A stretch of 64,000 nt of DNA from CBDCYS01 sp965224215 (GCA_965224215.1 CBDCYS010000031.1:51696-115695), one strand, 5' to 3'; shown: positions 53,524 through 63,198, counted from the first letter of the stretch. Program-made: numbers and translations. The notes: a model not told the origin generated them from the letters alone.

Positions 53524-54131
53524 TCCAGGGAGATCCCGGGGGGGAGATCGGGGACAAGAACCTGTAAAAGAATTGCGTCTACAGGGGACGAGTCCCGTCT
53601 CTTCGAGCGGGTCTATCCCGCGGTCGATTTGCTGCCGAAGCTCTTTCACCCCGTGTCGAGCGGCACCCCTTCCGAGGCTTATGCCTGGCGGGATTGTCAC
53701 CCAGGGTTGCGCTTCTCTTCACCCCGGGGCTACGATCCGACGTCTCTTCGCGGCTAACCCCGGCTAACCCACGGCTAACCCGCATTTCTCACCGGCTGAC
53801 GGGCCAAGCACATGACAGGCCCGCCATTACTTCGTTGCGCTTGCTCGCCGTGCTCAACGTACTGTCCGAGTACGCCTCGTTGAGCAACTGGGGGATCGTC
53901 AAGCGGCGCGCGCCTCGTACTGACAGGCCTCTCATGCACTTTGCCTCGCCACCCGATGAGAAATGCGGGCTAAGGCGGGCTAAGGCGGGCTAAGGCGAGC
54001 GAAAACCCCCTTGAACACTCGGCTGAAACGCAACAGTTGCTCCTGGCGCCCCAGCCGGTTATCATCTTCAACTTGCACCCCGCGTCAACTTACAGTCCGT
54101 CGATCGGCGGATTCCAGGAGACCTACCCAGC
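53524..54131. other. Repeat-rich intergenic region, including repeat copy B
   Basis: No credible gene. 53680-54088 is the long copy of the repeat at 45044. Its middle has 17-bp arms (53779-53795 and 53953-53969, CCCGCATTTCTCA...), three GGCTAACC units on one side and three GGGCTAAGGC units on the other. A central hairpin pairs TGCTCAACGTACT (53851-53863) with AGTACG and CGTTGAGCA (53869-53886). Copy A lacks this middle, so B is either A plus an inserted palindromic element or A is a deletion. Confidence 0.7.
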
Positions 54132-55031
54132 GTGGCTGACACTAATCATTCCGTCCTTCTTCAAACCGACCTTCCAGGCATAGAGCTCGTAGCGCGCGGC
54201 AAGGTGCGCGACATCCATCGTGTCGGGGACCAGCTACTTTTCGTGGCTTCGGACCGCATCTCCGCGTTCGACGTCGTGATTCCGAATGGGATTCCACGTA
54301 AAGGCGAAGTCCTCACCAAGCTGTCGATCTTCTGGTTCGACTTTCTCAAGGACGTCGTGCCCACTCACTTCATTACCGCGAACATCGACGAGTATCCGGA
54401 ATCATTGCAGCCGTTCCGCGACCAGCTCGAAGGCCGGTCCATGCTGGTCAAGCGGCTGGAGATGTTTCCGATCGAGTGCGTGGCACGCGGCTATCTGGCC
54501 GGCTCGGGCTGGAAGGAATATCTGCAAACGGGAAAGGTGTGCGGACACGAGATTCGTCCCGGAATGCGCGAGAACGGCCTATTGGCCGAACCGATCTTTA
54601 CTCCCGCAACCAAGGCGGAAAGCGGCCACGACGAGAATATTTCGTTCGAGCAGGCCTGCGACATCGTGGGCAAAGAAGACGCCGAGAAACTTCGGGACCT
54701 GACGCTCGACATTTATTCCCGCGCCCAACAGCACGCCCTGGCTCGCGGACTGCTGCTGGCGGATACGAAGTTCGAGTTCGGCCGGCTCAACGGGGAGATT
54801 GTCCTGGCGGACGAAGTTCTCACACCGGACTCGTCCCGCTATTGGCCTTTCGAGCTTTATCAGCCGGGCCGGCCGCAGCAGTCCTACGACAAGCAGTATG
54901 TTCGGGACTACCTGGAGTCAATCAAGTGGAACAAAGAGCCGCCTGCCCCCGAACTGCCGCCAGAGGTTGTCGCACAGACCGCCGAGAAGTACGAGGAAGC
55001 TTACGTTACGCTGACCGGAGAAGATTTGTAG
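54132..55031 (+). CDS. purC: SAICAR synthetase
   Basis: 299 residues from GTG 54132. GIELVARGKVRDIHRVGDQL and LLFVASDRISAFDVVIPNGI are the ATP-binding part. Then RLEMFPIECVARGYLAGSGW, GLAEPIFTPATKAE-like text around residue 155, GLLLADTKFEFG and LADEVLTPDSSRYWPFE. It belongs to the longer (about 300-residue) purC type. The enzyme adds aspartate to CAIR in purine synthesis. It is a single gene between repeats; palindromes at 55075-55140 lie just after its stop. Confidence 0.94.
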   Translation: MADTNHSVLLQTDLPGIELVARGKVRDIHRVGDQLLFVASDRISAFDVVIPNGIPRKGEVLTKLSIFWFDFLKDVVPTHFITANIDEYPESLQPFRDQLEGRSMLVKRLEMFPIECVARGYLAGSGWKEYLQTGKVCGHEIRPGMRENGLLAEPIFTPATKAESGHDENISFEQACDIVGKEDAEKLRDLTLDIYSRAQQHALARGLLLADTKFEFGRLNGEIVLADEVLTPDSSRYWPFELYQPGRPQQSYDKQYVRDYLESIKWNKEPPAPELPPEVVAQTAEKYEEAYVTLTGEDL

Positions 55032-55074
55032 GGGCCGGGGCGGGAAACTTCGTCGGCTGGAGTCCGACGCTCGC

Positions 55075-55140
55075 GGGCGTAGCACGCTACGCCCCTACAT
55101 GAGGCCGGAGAGCGACGCTCGGGCGTAGCACGCTACGCCC
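55075..55140. repeat. Two GGGCGTAGCACGCTACGCCC palindromes after purC
   Basis: Two perfect 20-bp palindromes at 55075-55094 and 55121-55140, each preceded by CGACGCTCG, form a direct repeat of hairpins between the convergent purC and 55144 genes. They may work as a two-way transcription stop, although no T-run follows. Same family as 599-640. Confidence 0.75.
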
Positions 55141-55143
55141 TGT

Positions 55144-55857
55144 TCACTTGCGGACCAACAGGTCGCAGCTTTCTTGCCCTTGCCGAATCGTCAGCGTCAG
55201 CTCCTGCAGTTTGACGAGCTTGCCGTTGTAGGCGAAATAGATATAGCCGGCCGAGGGACGGCTGATAGGCTCCTTCCCCAGCGCGTGCAACACGATGATT
55301 CTCGGTGGCTGCGAATCGGCATGAGACGGAGTTTTCTTAAGCCGCGGATCCGCGGGAACGGTCTCGGGCAGGGGCCGTTCGCCCTGCGGGTCACCAGGAA
55401 ACCGATCCCGCCGCGGCCGGCCGCCGACCGAAACGCCTTCAAACTCTCCAGTCCGCCGGTTGACCCTGCCGACCCCAACGATGCCGTTGACGCGGTTGTA
55501 TTCGGGGTCCATCAAGGATGCCACCACGTACTGCGAATGGAGCGGCGGCTGCGGCCAGTCCAATTTCTTCCAGTCGAGCTGGAAGTTCGTCAGTGGGAAT
55601 TCGAGCGTGCTGCCTGAGTTCGGAATGGCCGCTATCTCGAAAATCAACGTACCCGGTATGACCTGAGTGCCGAGCGGGGTCGGGAGACTCCGCCGCAAGT
55701 AGTCGACGCGCACGCTCCCGCCCTTGAACTCGCACGCATGCGAGTACTCGCTCGCCTGCCTGGGCTCCAGCTCCGAGGCGGGCGATGACACAACATCACT
55801 CGCGAGCCACACCAGGCAGATCGCCCATTGGAATGTTGTTCGATGTATTCGCATCAA
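55144..55857 (-). CDS. Secreted protein of unknown function
   Basis: 237 residues. The signal peptide (TTFQWAICLVWLASDVVSS) is followed by a beta-rich region (GTLIFEIAAIPNSGSTLEFP, YVVASLMDPEYNRVNGIVGV), a Pro/Arg-rich middle and a conserved-looking end (GYIYFAYNGKLVKLQELTLT, CDLLVRK). I recognise no family. Two Cys residues (in HACEF and SCDLL) could form a disulfide in the periplasm. It faces purC convergently and has no operon partner. Confidence 0.6.
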   Translation of the reverse strand: MMRIHRTTFQWAICLVWLASDVVSSPASELEPRQASEYSHACEFKGGSVRVDYLRRSLPTPLGTQVIPGTLIFEIAAIPNSGSTLEFPLTNFQLDWKKLDWPQPPLHSQYVVASLMDPEYNRVNGIVGVGRVNRRTGEFEGVSVGGRPRRDRFPGDPQGERPLPETVPADPRLKKTPSHADSQPPRIIVLHALGKEPISRPSAGYIYFAYNGKLVKLQELTLTIRQGQESCDLLVRK

Positions 55858-56141
55858 GTGCCCAAGTTAAGTTTAGCGAACGCTGACCAACCGGGCACCG
55901 AGATTTTGGGGAGGATTGCGCAGGCGCGGAGGCCGACGCCGCCCGTCAGGACCCGCGCCAGGCCGGAATGGCCCAACTAACCCGGGCCAGCAACCCGGGA
56001 CAGTCGACGAGAGTGCCAGCGCCGCAGGCTGAGAGCTTGCGCCACGGTGGTACAATCCGGCTCGCGACATGCCACCGGCCATCAACGCGCAGGACCGACG
56101 CGGGCGAACGAAAAAAGTGGATATCGGCGCAACTATTGATC

Positions 56142-56765
56142 GTGACTAGGGTTCATACCAATGTGGGAGTATCGGCTGCCTTGGAGCAAGACGCCATATT
56201 AATGCTCCGAGTCAAGGAGGGAGACGGTCAGAGCTTTGAATTGTTGCTCCAAAAATACCGCCTTCCTCTGGTGAACTATCTGCATCGCATGATCCAGAAT
56301 CAGCCCATCGCCGAAGAGCTGTCGCAGGAAGTTTTCTTGAGGGTTTATCGCGCGCGCGGAAGCTATGAGCCGACGGCGAAGTTCACGACCTGGCTGTTTC
56401 GCATCGCGACTCACCTGGCGCTGAACTCGATTCGGGATCGCCGCAACGAGCGCAATCACCGCAGTATCGCGGAAGAGTCCGAGGGCCGGCAGCCGATCGA
56501 GCTGGTGGATCATCGCTCCAACCGCGAGCAGGAAATGCTGACAGAGAGCCGCTTGCAGATCGTGCGCGACGCCATCGCCGATTTGCCCGAGAAGCAGCGG
56601 GCGGCCGTTTTGATGCACAAATACGAAGATCTGGGCTACGCGCAGATCGGGGAAGTTCTGGGATGTTCTGTTTCGGCAGTCAAGTCGTTATTGTTTCGAG
56701 CCTATGAAATGCTTAGGGTCAGGCTTGCCCACCTGGCCGCGGACCCAAAGGCTCGTTGCGAATGA
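56142..56765 (+). CDS. ECF-type sigma factor (second locus)
   Basis: About 207 residues from GTG 56142. Region 2 is FELLLQKYRLPLVNYLHRMI and ELSQEVFLRVYRARGSYEPT with FTTWLFRIATHLALNSIRDR. Region 4 is IADLPEKQRAAVLMHKYEDL and YAQIGEVLGCSVSAVKSLLF. Start choice is uncertain; the ORF opens at 55968, but that part is REP-like DNA, and GTG 56163 is another candidate. The following anti-sigma-like gene begins 45 bases downstream. Target regulon unknown. Confidence 0.87.
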   Translation: MTRVHTNVGVSAALEQDAILMLRVKEGDGQSFELLLQKYRLPLVNYLHRMIQNQPIAEELSQEVFLRVYRARGSYEPTAKFTTWLFRIATHLALNSIRDRRNERNHRSIAEESEGRQPIELVDHRSNREQEMLTESRLQIVRDAIADLPEKQRAAVLMHKYEDLGYAQIGEVLGCSVSAVKSLLFRAYEMLRVRLAHLAADPKARCE

Positions 56766-56810
56766 AGAGCTTCAAGAGGCTAGAAGAGAAGAGGCTGAGA
56801 GAGAGGTGTT

Positions 56811-57266
56811 ATGACCCGCGAAAAAGCGTTGGAGATGATAACCAATCCACGCGGCGGGCCTCCGGAGGTGACTCCCGCGTATCGGGAGTTGATGACCTAT
56901 CTGGAGAGTTCGCCCGAATGCAGGACCGTCTATCGAGAACAACAGACGGTTTGGGAGTCGCTCGATCTGTGGGAGGAGGTGGAACCTTCCGCGGCTTTCG
57001 ACCGGCGGCTCTTTGACGAGATCGAAAAGCAGCACGCTGGGGCGTCGTGGTTTGCGCGGCTGGTGAACAACTGGCGGCCAAGCTTCGCGGTAGGACTGGC
57101 GGGGCTGTTGTTGGCGGCGGCCACGGTTTTGCAGCGGCAGCCCGACGCTGTGGGGAGCGCCGGCATGATGGTTGCCGAGGATGCCGAATACGTCGAAGAG
57201 TTGCACACGGCTCTCGACGATATCGAGATGCTGGCTGAGTTTGACTTGCTTCCGTTGGGCGGCTAG
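56811..57266 (+). CDS. Anti-sigma-like single-pass membrane protein
   Basis: 151 residues. The N-terminal 80 residues are helical and polar (MTREKALEMITNPRGGPPEV, with PECRTVYREQQTVWESLDLW), one membrane helix spans about 94-108 (FAVGLAGLLLAAATVL), and a short acidic outer end holds EYVEELHTALDDIEMLAEFD. There is no complete zinc-finger motif. Position after a sigma factor and before a DUF3106 gene suggests that it regulates the sigma factor. GAGAGAGGTG lies before the ATG. Confidence 0.7.
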   Translation: MTREKALEMITNPRGGPPEVTPAYRELMTYLESSPECRTVYREQQTVWESLDLWEEVEPSAAFDRRLFDEIEKQHAGASWFARLVNNWRPSFAVGLAGLLLAAATVLQRQPDAVGSAGMMVAEDAEYVEELHTALDDIEMLAEFDLLPLGG

Positions 57267-57268
57267 CC

Positions 57269-57946
57269 ATGGGGGCTAGAGTAGTGCAAACTGCGATGAC
57301 CTTCAAGTCGATCGTCGGACACACTAGCCTTGTGGCTTGCCTGCTGGCAGGCCTGGTGTTCGCGCCCCTGGCGCCCTCCGCACAGGCGCAGGGCCGCGCG
57401 GCGAACCGTGCGACCAAACGGGTGCTCAAGAAAGCTACTCCTGCCCGGCGCGGCGGTGGCCAGGGGATTGTGCAGCAGGCGCCGCGGGCGCGACCTCGTC
57501 CGGCGGCAGCGCGCCGAAATGCGGGCGGCGGCATGATCGAGCGGCTGATGAGAATGCCGGCTCCGCAGCGCCGCCGGTTCCTGCGCGACAATCCGCGTTT
57601 TCAACGGCTGCCGCAGTTGCAGCGCCAAAGAATTCAACGGCGCCTGCAAGAATTCGATCGCATCCCCGCCGGCCGGCGCGAAATGTTGCTGGAGCGCTAT
57701 GATTTATTCGGTCAGCTATCGGTGCCAGAGCAACAGCGCGCGCGCCGCGTCTATCAACGTTGGAGGCAAGTGCCGGCCGGACGGCGCAAGGAGTTGATGA
57801 CGGAATTCCAGCAGTTGCGTCAAGCAGCGCCGGATGCGCGTCAAGAGCGGTTCTCGGCCGCTGAGTTCGAAAAGCGCTACAGCGAGCCGGAACGGAAACT
57901 CCTGAAAGACATCACGGGATTTCTTCCGCCGGGTCCGGTGGACTAG
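57269..57946 (+). CDS. DUF3106 protein
   Basis: 225 residues. Signal peptide (HTSLVACLLAGLVFAPLAPS), an Arg/Ala-rich low-complexity stretch (residues 45-85), then the DUF3106 repeats MPAPQRRRFLRDNPRFQRLP, RIPAGRREMLLERYDLFGQL, and PEQQRARRVYQRWRQVPAGR. The family is common in Acidobacteria and Proteobacteria near sigma/anti-sigma genes, with unknown role. The start may be ATG 57296 instead. It follows the anti-sigma-like gene by two bases. Confidence 0.83.
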   Translation: MGARVVQTAMTFKSIVGHTSLVACLLAGLVFAPLAPSAQAQGRAANRATKRVLKKATPARRGGGQGIVQQAPRARPRPAAARRNAGGGMIERLMRMPAPQRRRFLRDNPRFQRLPQLQRQRIQRRLQEFDRIPAGRREMLLERYDLFGQLSVPEQQRARRVYQRWRQVPAGRRKELMTEFQQLRQAAPDARQERFSAAEFEKRYSEPERKLLKDITGFLPPGPVD

Positions 57947-59169
57947 CAGGCGCCACACCGGCTAGCAAAGCCGGCCAGGCGCCGGTTGCCGACACAATTG
58001 AGACATCGTCGATCCAGGCTGTTCCGGCGATCTTGTTGTCGAACTTGAACGACGGCCGCCTGACGATCTGGATTTCGATCAGCTCGGTTCCGGGGGGATC
58101 GTGAGCTGCTTCTCGATGGTCTTCCAGTCAGATGTGCCGGACACATGCGGTGTGTGGATATCGAGGCGATGGCGCTTGTTGGGGTCGAGAATGCGGAAGC
58201 CGATGCCCTGATCAGTCGTAAGCCGTTCGGCGCGGACCCGGGCCTGAAAACGGTAGCGGCCGGGACGCACGACGACTTGTTGTCGAACGTGGCTGTAGTC
58301 AAAGTTTGCTTGGCCGTCGAATGCCAGGCGCAGCGCCCAGGAGCCGCTCGGGTTCGGATACCGTTCGCGGGCCGCGACGGCATGGTCGGCCAGCGAGATC
58401 CGCCAATCGAGGGGGCTTCCAGATAGTTTGCTATCAAATGCTGCGTTGAAAAGGTTGTTGCCTCCTCGTTTGCCGCCATGCTTGGTTTTCAAAAAGGCTG
58501 CCTGGACCGAGACCGCCTGCTGAAACCGGCCGCGGCGGAGTAGCGCTGAAACGTAGTCACCGAGCAGGTCGGGCGTGGCCAGTGAGTGAGCCAGCAGCCA
58601 TGTCCAAGTTGGTCTCAACGAGTCGTCGGGGTCCGGATGTCGGAGGCCAGGATATTGGAGGTCCCGAAGTCGCGGATCCGGAGGGGGGACTTGAGCGGTT
58701 TCCTGACGCACAACTTGGTCGTAGTCGCGGAAGGCAGCCAGGCAGCGCGCACCGAGCTCGAGCGCGGCTTGCCGCTCGCCGACGGTGAAGTGAAAGTTCG
58801 CCGCTCGAAGCAGGATTGCAGGTATACGCGGTCCCTGGCTGACGGCCTGGCGAAAACAGTGCCGGGCATCCTCTTCGAAACCGGCTTGCAGGTTCGCCTC
58901 GGCCAGATCGCTCCATCGATACGGAGAAGCGGGATCTCTCCTCAGTGCCTCTTGGAACGCGGGCAGTGCGGAGGGAACACCTTCTGAGAAGGGCTGCCAG
59001 GCAATATTTCGTGCCTGAGCGGGGAGGCGGTCCCCGCAGGGAAGGTAGCGGCAGAGGGCGGAATCAGCGCGGCCATTGCGCGAGGTCTTGGTGTCGAAGA
59101 CCAGCGCCACCGCCGAGTATGCGACAAGCAGGGCCCCCGAGGGCGATCGGAAAGAAACGCTTGGCCATG
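57912..59169 (-). pseudogene. TPR protein with C-terminal binding-like domain, two frameshifts
   Basis: The N-terminus from ATG 59169 (MAKRFFPIAL) needs one C fewer at 59134-59138 to join LGALLVAYSAVALVFDTKTS. TPR-like helices follow (ALPAFQEALRRDPASPYRWS, DLAEANLQAGFEEDARHCF). The C-terminal beta domain (NLFNAAFDSKLSGSPLDWRI, FDYSHVRQQVVVRPGRYRF) breaks at a run of six G (58092-58097); one more base would continue PGTELIEIQIVRRPSFKFDN to a TGA at 57912-57914. Its end overlaps the convergent DUF3106 gene by 35 bases. It probably served exopolysaccharide assembly with its neighbours. Confidence 0.72.
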
Positions 59170-59379
59170 AAGAAGCTGGCGATGGACGGGAAGTGAGAAC
59201 CAGGGAAGCCGTTCAGAAAAAGGAGACTGACTAGACTGAGTCTCCGAATCAAAAGGCTCCCGTGTGGCTATGGGACCGGAAAACGTTGTTGTACAAAAAC
59301 GTTGTGCAAGAACAATGTGGGTCCGGCGGAATCGCCGGACCACATTGATTGGATCGAATTCCCTGAAAGAGTGGATTTC

Positions 59380-60096
59380 TTACTGAACAACTGACCGCGG
59401 CTGAGGGCCATCGCCGGTGAGTCCCACGGCGGCGCCTGCCGCACCGGCGGCGCCAATACCAACGGCGAGGGCGATGCTCCCCGCATGAGAGAGAGCGCCG
59501 ATCGTCCATCCGGCGGTGCTGCCCGCAGTGGCTGCACCTCCACGCTTGCGATCGTCGCCATCATCTTTCTTGCCCGATTTGGGGCTAGGCTTAGGGCTCG
59601 GCGCGGGCATGGCGTAGGACCCGGCTGGCAGCAACAGCGGCGCGGCACCGGCTTGGCTGATACGGACATCGCCTCGATGAGCGGCAACAAGAACTTGGCC
59701 CTTCTCATCAGCAACGACAAACCAATTCCGGTCACCGTCGTCGGTGGCGCTCACGGTATAGTCGCGCAACCGGACCGGAAGATTGTCCGATCCTACGGCT
59801 CCCTTCTGCAAGCTCACGTGGTCTCCGGTGACGGTCACCTTCGAGTTGTCACAAAGCTCGACACGGCCGATTGAGGGCGAAGAGATCAAAGCCGAGCCGG
59901 CTGCGTCCGTTGAGATCTGATCGCCGTCTAGAACGGGCCACGACCGGACTCCTGTTGCCTCCAGGGAAGCAGCACCAACTTGGACCGCCCCCGTGCTGGT
60001 TATCGTTGCAATGGGTTTGCCCAAAGGCGCAGCCGCCTGAGTGGCCAGGACCATCGCGGCCGCGAGAATGGAAACTTTCGATATCGAACAGAACAT
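59380..60096 (-). CDS. FecR-like secreted protein
   Basis: 238 residues with a signal peptide (VSILAAAMVLATQAAA). A beta-rich part includes SWPVLDGDQISTDAAGSALI, SIGRVELCDNSKVTVTGDHV and a second VSATDDGDRNWFVVADEKGQ, resembling FecR-type domains. A Lys/Pro linker (PSPKPSPKSGKKDDGDDRKR) leads to a Gly/Ala-rich hydrophobic C-terminus that may anchor it. It lies between the TPR and O-antigen ligase genes, so it could be part of the exopolysaccharide system. The 210 bases at 59170-59379 show nothing more. Confidence 0.6.
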   Translation of the reverse strand: MFCSISKVSILAAAMVLATQAAAPLGKPIATITSTGAVQVGAASLEATGVRSWPVLDGDQISTDAAGSALISSPSIGRVELCDNSKVTVTGDHVSLQKGAVGSDNLPVRLRDYTVSATDDGDRNWFVVADEKGQVLVAAHRGDVRISQAGAAPLLLPAGSYAMPAPSPKPSPKSGKKDDGDDRKRGGAATAGSTAGWTIGALSHAGSIALAVGIGAAGAAGAAVGLTGDGPQPRSVVQ

Positions 60097-60262
60097 GAAT
60101 TAACCTCCGAAACGGATTCACAGCGCAAAACTTATTGCTCGTGCAAACTTATCTATCGTCACGAAACCATCCGAGATTTACGCTAGCCGAGAAAAATCGT
60201 GCTTCCGCTGGCGAGACCAGCTTATCTAGTTGGGGCGGCAACGGCGCCCTTGCGGTCTCGAC

Positions 60263-61732
60263 TCAGCTTAGAGCTAAGCGGTTTCGCGGAACCGAGAGCA
60301 GTGGGAGCGCCGAAGCAATGCCGAGGATCCAGGCGAACTGCATCGAGTTTGCGGGGATGTAAAGATTGAAGTCAGCAGCGCTGTGGATCCCGATCGCAAC
60401 CACGGACCCAATACAGGCCAGCGCAAATGCCGCGGGCTGATCCGGCAGTTTCCGGCGGAACACAATCAGTACCGCGAAAATGCCGGCAACTAGCCAGAGA
60501 CCCGTCAGCAGACCGATCGGCCCCAATTCCGCGAGCAACTGCAAGTAGTCGTTGTGCGCATAGTCGTCGGTTACCTGTGGCCACGACTTTTTGAACTTGT
60601 AGAACGCCGATTGATACGTACCGAATCCGCACCCCAAAACAGGATAAGCGCGGACAAGATCAAGCGTTTCGCTCCATAGCGTAACCCGGCCCTCGCTCAG
60701 AAAGCCACCCGTCGAAGCGATCCCCGCGTAGCGAACGACAAAGCCGTCAGGCAACAAGAGAAAGAAGACCGTGGCCAACAGCAGAATCGCCGCCAATGTC
60801 ACAGTGAGCCTGGCTCTGCCGCTGCCGCGCCGAATGAACGCGAGGGCCGCCATGACCGTGACTGACGTCAAGGCAGCCACGAAACCCGCACGTGAAAAAG
60901 AACACAACAATCCGGCGAATATCAGAGCGACCCCGGTGAGGCCGGCGGCAGCCTTTGCTGTCAACAAACCACCCGGAGGCCCGGTTGAGCGAATTCGGTT
61001 CAGCAGAAGAGCAACCAAAGCGATCCAGAGCGGCAAGGAAAGCTCCAGCATGCCGGCCAGATGATTGTGGTTGACGTAGGTGCCGGAAACTCCAAGACGC
61101 GAGGGCCCGGCAGCCGTCTGAATCACCGCGAGCAGCCCCTCGAGCGAGGCAACAAGAACGAGAGGAACGGCAGGCATCCAACTTGCCCGCCTGAACCGCC
61201 AGGTCAATTCCCGTGCGAGCAGCAGCGTCGCAACGCAGCCGAGGAACCGCAGCAGGTGGAATGCAGTCTTGGACGGAGCGACGCTAACGGCAGGCCAGCC
61301 GGGGGAGGCGGCGGCAGCAAGGGAGTCTTGCAGCTCCGCGCGCACGGGCGAGACCGTTTCCATCAGCCCCACCGGCAGCGGGACCAGTTGCAGCACCATC
61401 ACGCCGATTGAGAGCGCCAATGGCAGCCAGGTCGATCTCGGCAGGCAGGGGGCCAGATCGCTTGGTGAAGTGCGCAGCCAGTAGATCAGGGTGAGCAAAC
61501 CGATCGCGAGCACGCAGACGATCCAATCGCGATCGTGCATGGCTCCCTTGCGAAACACCGCATAGGCCCAGATCAACCCCAGTGCCGCGAGATAGCGGTG
61601 CGCGCTTGCGCGGCCCTGGCTGCGATCCTGGCCCAAGAGATGACGCGATCGCTTTTGACTCGGCATACCGAACACAGAGGGAAGTGTTTCCGATTGCAAA
61701 GTGGCAGGACGCCGGAAGAAAGGCTCAGCCAC
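60263..61732 (-). CDS. O-antigen ligase/polymerase-like membrane protein
   Basis: Up to 489 residues (from ATG 61732; 61666 is an alternative) with about twelve helices. The large periplasmic loop has SRLGVSGTYVNHNHLAGMLE, given here in part, and the Wzy-type motif WSETLDLVRAYPVLGCGFGT with DDYAHNDYLQLLAELGPIGL. These match the Wzy_C/RfaL family, which joins polysaccharide units to lipid A core or polymerises them. It is followed upstream (in transcription order) by ugd, consistent with a polysaccharide locus. Confidence 0.87.
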   Translation of the reverse strand: MAEPFFRRPATLQSETLPSVFGMPSQKRSRHLLGQDRSQGRASAHRYLAALGLIWAYAVFRKGAMHDRDWIVCVLAIGLLTLIYWLRTSPSDLAPCLPRSTWLPLALSIGVMVLQLVPLPVGLMETVSPVRAELQDSLAAAASPGWPAVSVAPSKTAFHLLRFLGCVATLLLARELTWRFRRASWMPAVPLVLVASLEGLLAVIQTAAGPSRLGVSGTYVNHNHLAGMLELSLPLWIALVALLLNRIRSTGPPGGLLTAKAAAGLTGVALIFAGLLCSFSRAGFVAALTSVTVMAALAFIRRGSGRARLTVTLAAILLLATVFFLLLPDGFVVRYAGIASTGGFLSEGRVTLWSETLDLVRAYPVLGCGFGTYQSAFYKFKKSWPQVTDDYAHNDYLQLLAELGPIGLLTGLWLVAGIFAVLIVFRRKLPDQPAAFALACIGSVVAIGIHSAADFNLYIPANSMQFAWILGIASALPLLSVPRNRLALS

Positions 61733-61808
61733 AAGACATGACTGAAGGCTGGAAAAGAGTGCGCGGGAAGAAGTCCGCTACCGGGCATCGGAGCAAGCGA
61801 TCCGGCTA

Positions 61809-63188
61809 TCAGACGGGGACGCTTTGCCGGAGGGGAGCTGGAGCGGCCCGCCCCATGGCCACGTAGTCGAAACCGGCCCGCTGGACCGTTGCCGGGGCGC
61901 ACAGGTTGCGCCCGTCCAATAAGAGCGGCCGTGTCATGACCTGGCGCAATCGCTCCAGGTCCAGTTCGAGAAACTCGGGCCAATCGGTCAGTAGCAAGAC
62001 CGCATCGGCGCCTTCCGCCGCCTCGATGGCCGAAGAGAAGAGCTCGATCGCGGGCAGCCGTGCGGCGGCAAACGGCATCGCCTGGGGGTCATAAGCGCGT
62101 ACCGAAGCCCCCTCCTCAAGCAGTCGCTCGACGACGCTCATCGCCGGAGAGAAGCGCAGATCGTCCGTCTGGGCCTTAAAGGCGAGCCCCCAGACGGCAA
62201 TGGTCTTATCCTTGACGATCCACATAGCCTTGCGAAGCTTCTCGAGAAAGATTTCCAGTTGACCCAGATTGACGCGCTCGACCTCTCTCAGCAGGCGGAA
62301 GTCGCAGCCATTGTCCTCGGCCATACGGACGAAAGCCTGCAAGTCTTTCGGAAAACAGAAGCCGCCGAAGCCGATTCCCGCCCCCAGGAACTTGGCGCCG
62401 ATGCGCGGGTCGTAACCCATTCCCTCGGCGACCTTCTTGATGTCCCCGCCGACCTGATCGCATAAATTGGCGACGGCGTTGATGTAGGAAATCTTCATCG
62501 CCAAGAAGGAGTTGGAGGCATGTTTGATGAGTTCGGCGCTGCTACGGTTGGTCACCACCAGCGGGATTTCCCGTTGCGTTTGAGGATCGGCCGAGGGCGG
62601 GCGCCAGGAGAAACTCTGCCGCAGGATAGGCTCATAGATGTCTCGTAGCAGCGTCTCGGCACGTTCGCTTTCCACGCCCAAAACGATACGCGAGGGGTGC
62701 AGGAAGTCGATCACCGCCGTGCCCTCGCTGAGAAACTCCGGATTCGAGGCCACCGCGAATTCAACGCCGCCGCGATGATACAGTTGCAGGGTTTGTTCGA
62801 CCCGCGTTCCGGTCAGGGCCGGAACTGTACTTTTCTCGACGACCAGCTTGTCACTACTTGCCAAACACGCAATCTGGCGGCTGACCTGCTCAAGGGCGGA
62901 GAGGTCGGGCTGTCCGGTCGGGAACGGCGGCGTTCCGACGCAGAGAAAAAGCACTCGACCGTGATCGACTCCTTCTTGAAGACTCGATGTGAAGCGTAGG
63001 CGAGATTCCTTGCTGTTTCGTTCGAGCAGGTCATCAAGGTGTGGCTCGAAGAACGCCAATCGTCCTTGCTGGAGGGCGTCGATTTTGGTCGTGTCGCTGT
63101 CGACACAAACGACCTGATGGCCGATTTCCGCAAAACAAAGGCCGGCTACCAGCCCGACGTGTCCGGTTCCGATGACGGTGAGGTTCAT
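61809..63188 (-). CDS. ugd: UDP-glucose 6-dehydrogenase
   Basis: 459 residues from ATG 63188. NAD-binding MNLTVIGTGHVGLVAGLCFA, then VSRQIACLASSDKLVVEKST, ASNPEFLSEGTAVIDFLHPS and the catalytic region LGAGIGFGGFCFPKDLQAF with the active Cys. It makes UDP-glucuronate for polysaccharides. IS copy 4 starts at 63199, ten bases before the ATG, so little native leader remains; AGG in TTCAGGTAAT is the only ribosome-binding candidate. The long ORF reaching 63959 is only the antisense frame of the IS fused to ugd. Confidence 0.93.
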   Translation of the reverse strand: MNLTVIGTGHVGLVAGLCFAEIGHQVVCVDSDTTKIDALQQGRLAFFEPHLDDLLERNSKESRLRFTSSLQEGVDHGRVLFLCVGTPPFPTGQPDLSALEQVSRQIACLASSDKLVVEKSTVPALTGTRVEQTLQLYHRGGVEFAVASNPEFLSEGTAVIDFLHPSRIVLGVESERAETLLRDIYEPILRQSFSWRPPSADPQTQREIPLVVTNRSSAELIKHASNSFLAMKISYINAVANLCDQVGGDIKKVAEGMGYDPRIGAKFLGAGIGFGGFCFPKDLQAFVRMAEDNGCDFRLLREVERVNLGQLEIFLEKLRKAMWIVKDKTIAVWGLAFKAQTDDLRFSPAMSVVERLLEEGASVRAYDPQAMPFAAARLPAIELFSSAIEAAEGADAVLLLTDWPEFLELDLERLRQVMTRPLLLDGRNLCAPATVQRAGFDYVAMGRAAPAPLRQSVPV

Positions 63189-63198
63189 ATTACCTGAA

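Noticed and set aside
53694..53993. 99-residue ORF in repeat B
   Set aside because: Lies over a palindromic repeat; such repeats often give open frames of this type without being genes.
53755..53999. Possible integron attC sites (GGCTAAC at the ends of palindromes)
   Set aside because: The matching GTTRRRY core at the opposite end is missing and no integrase gene is near.
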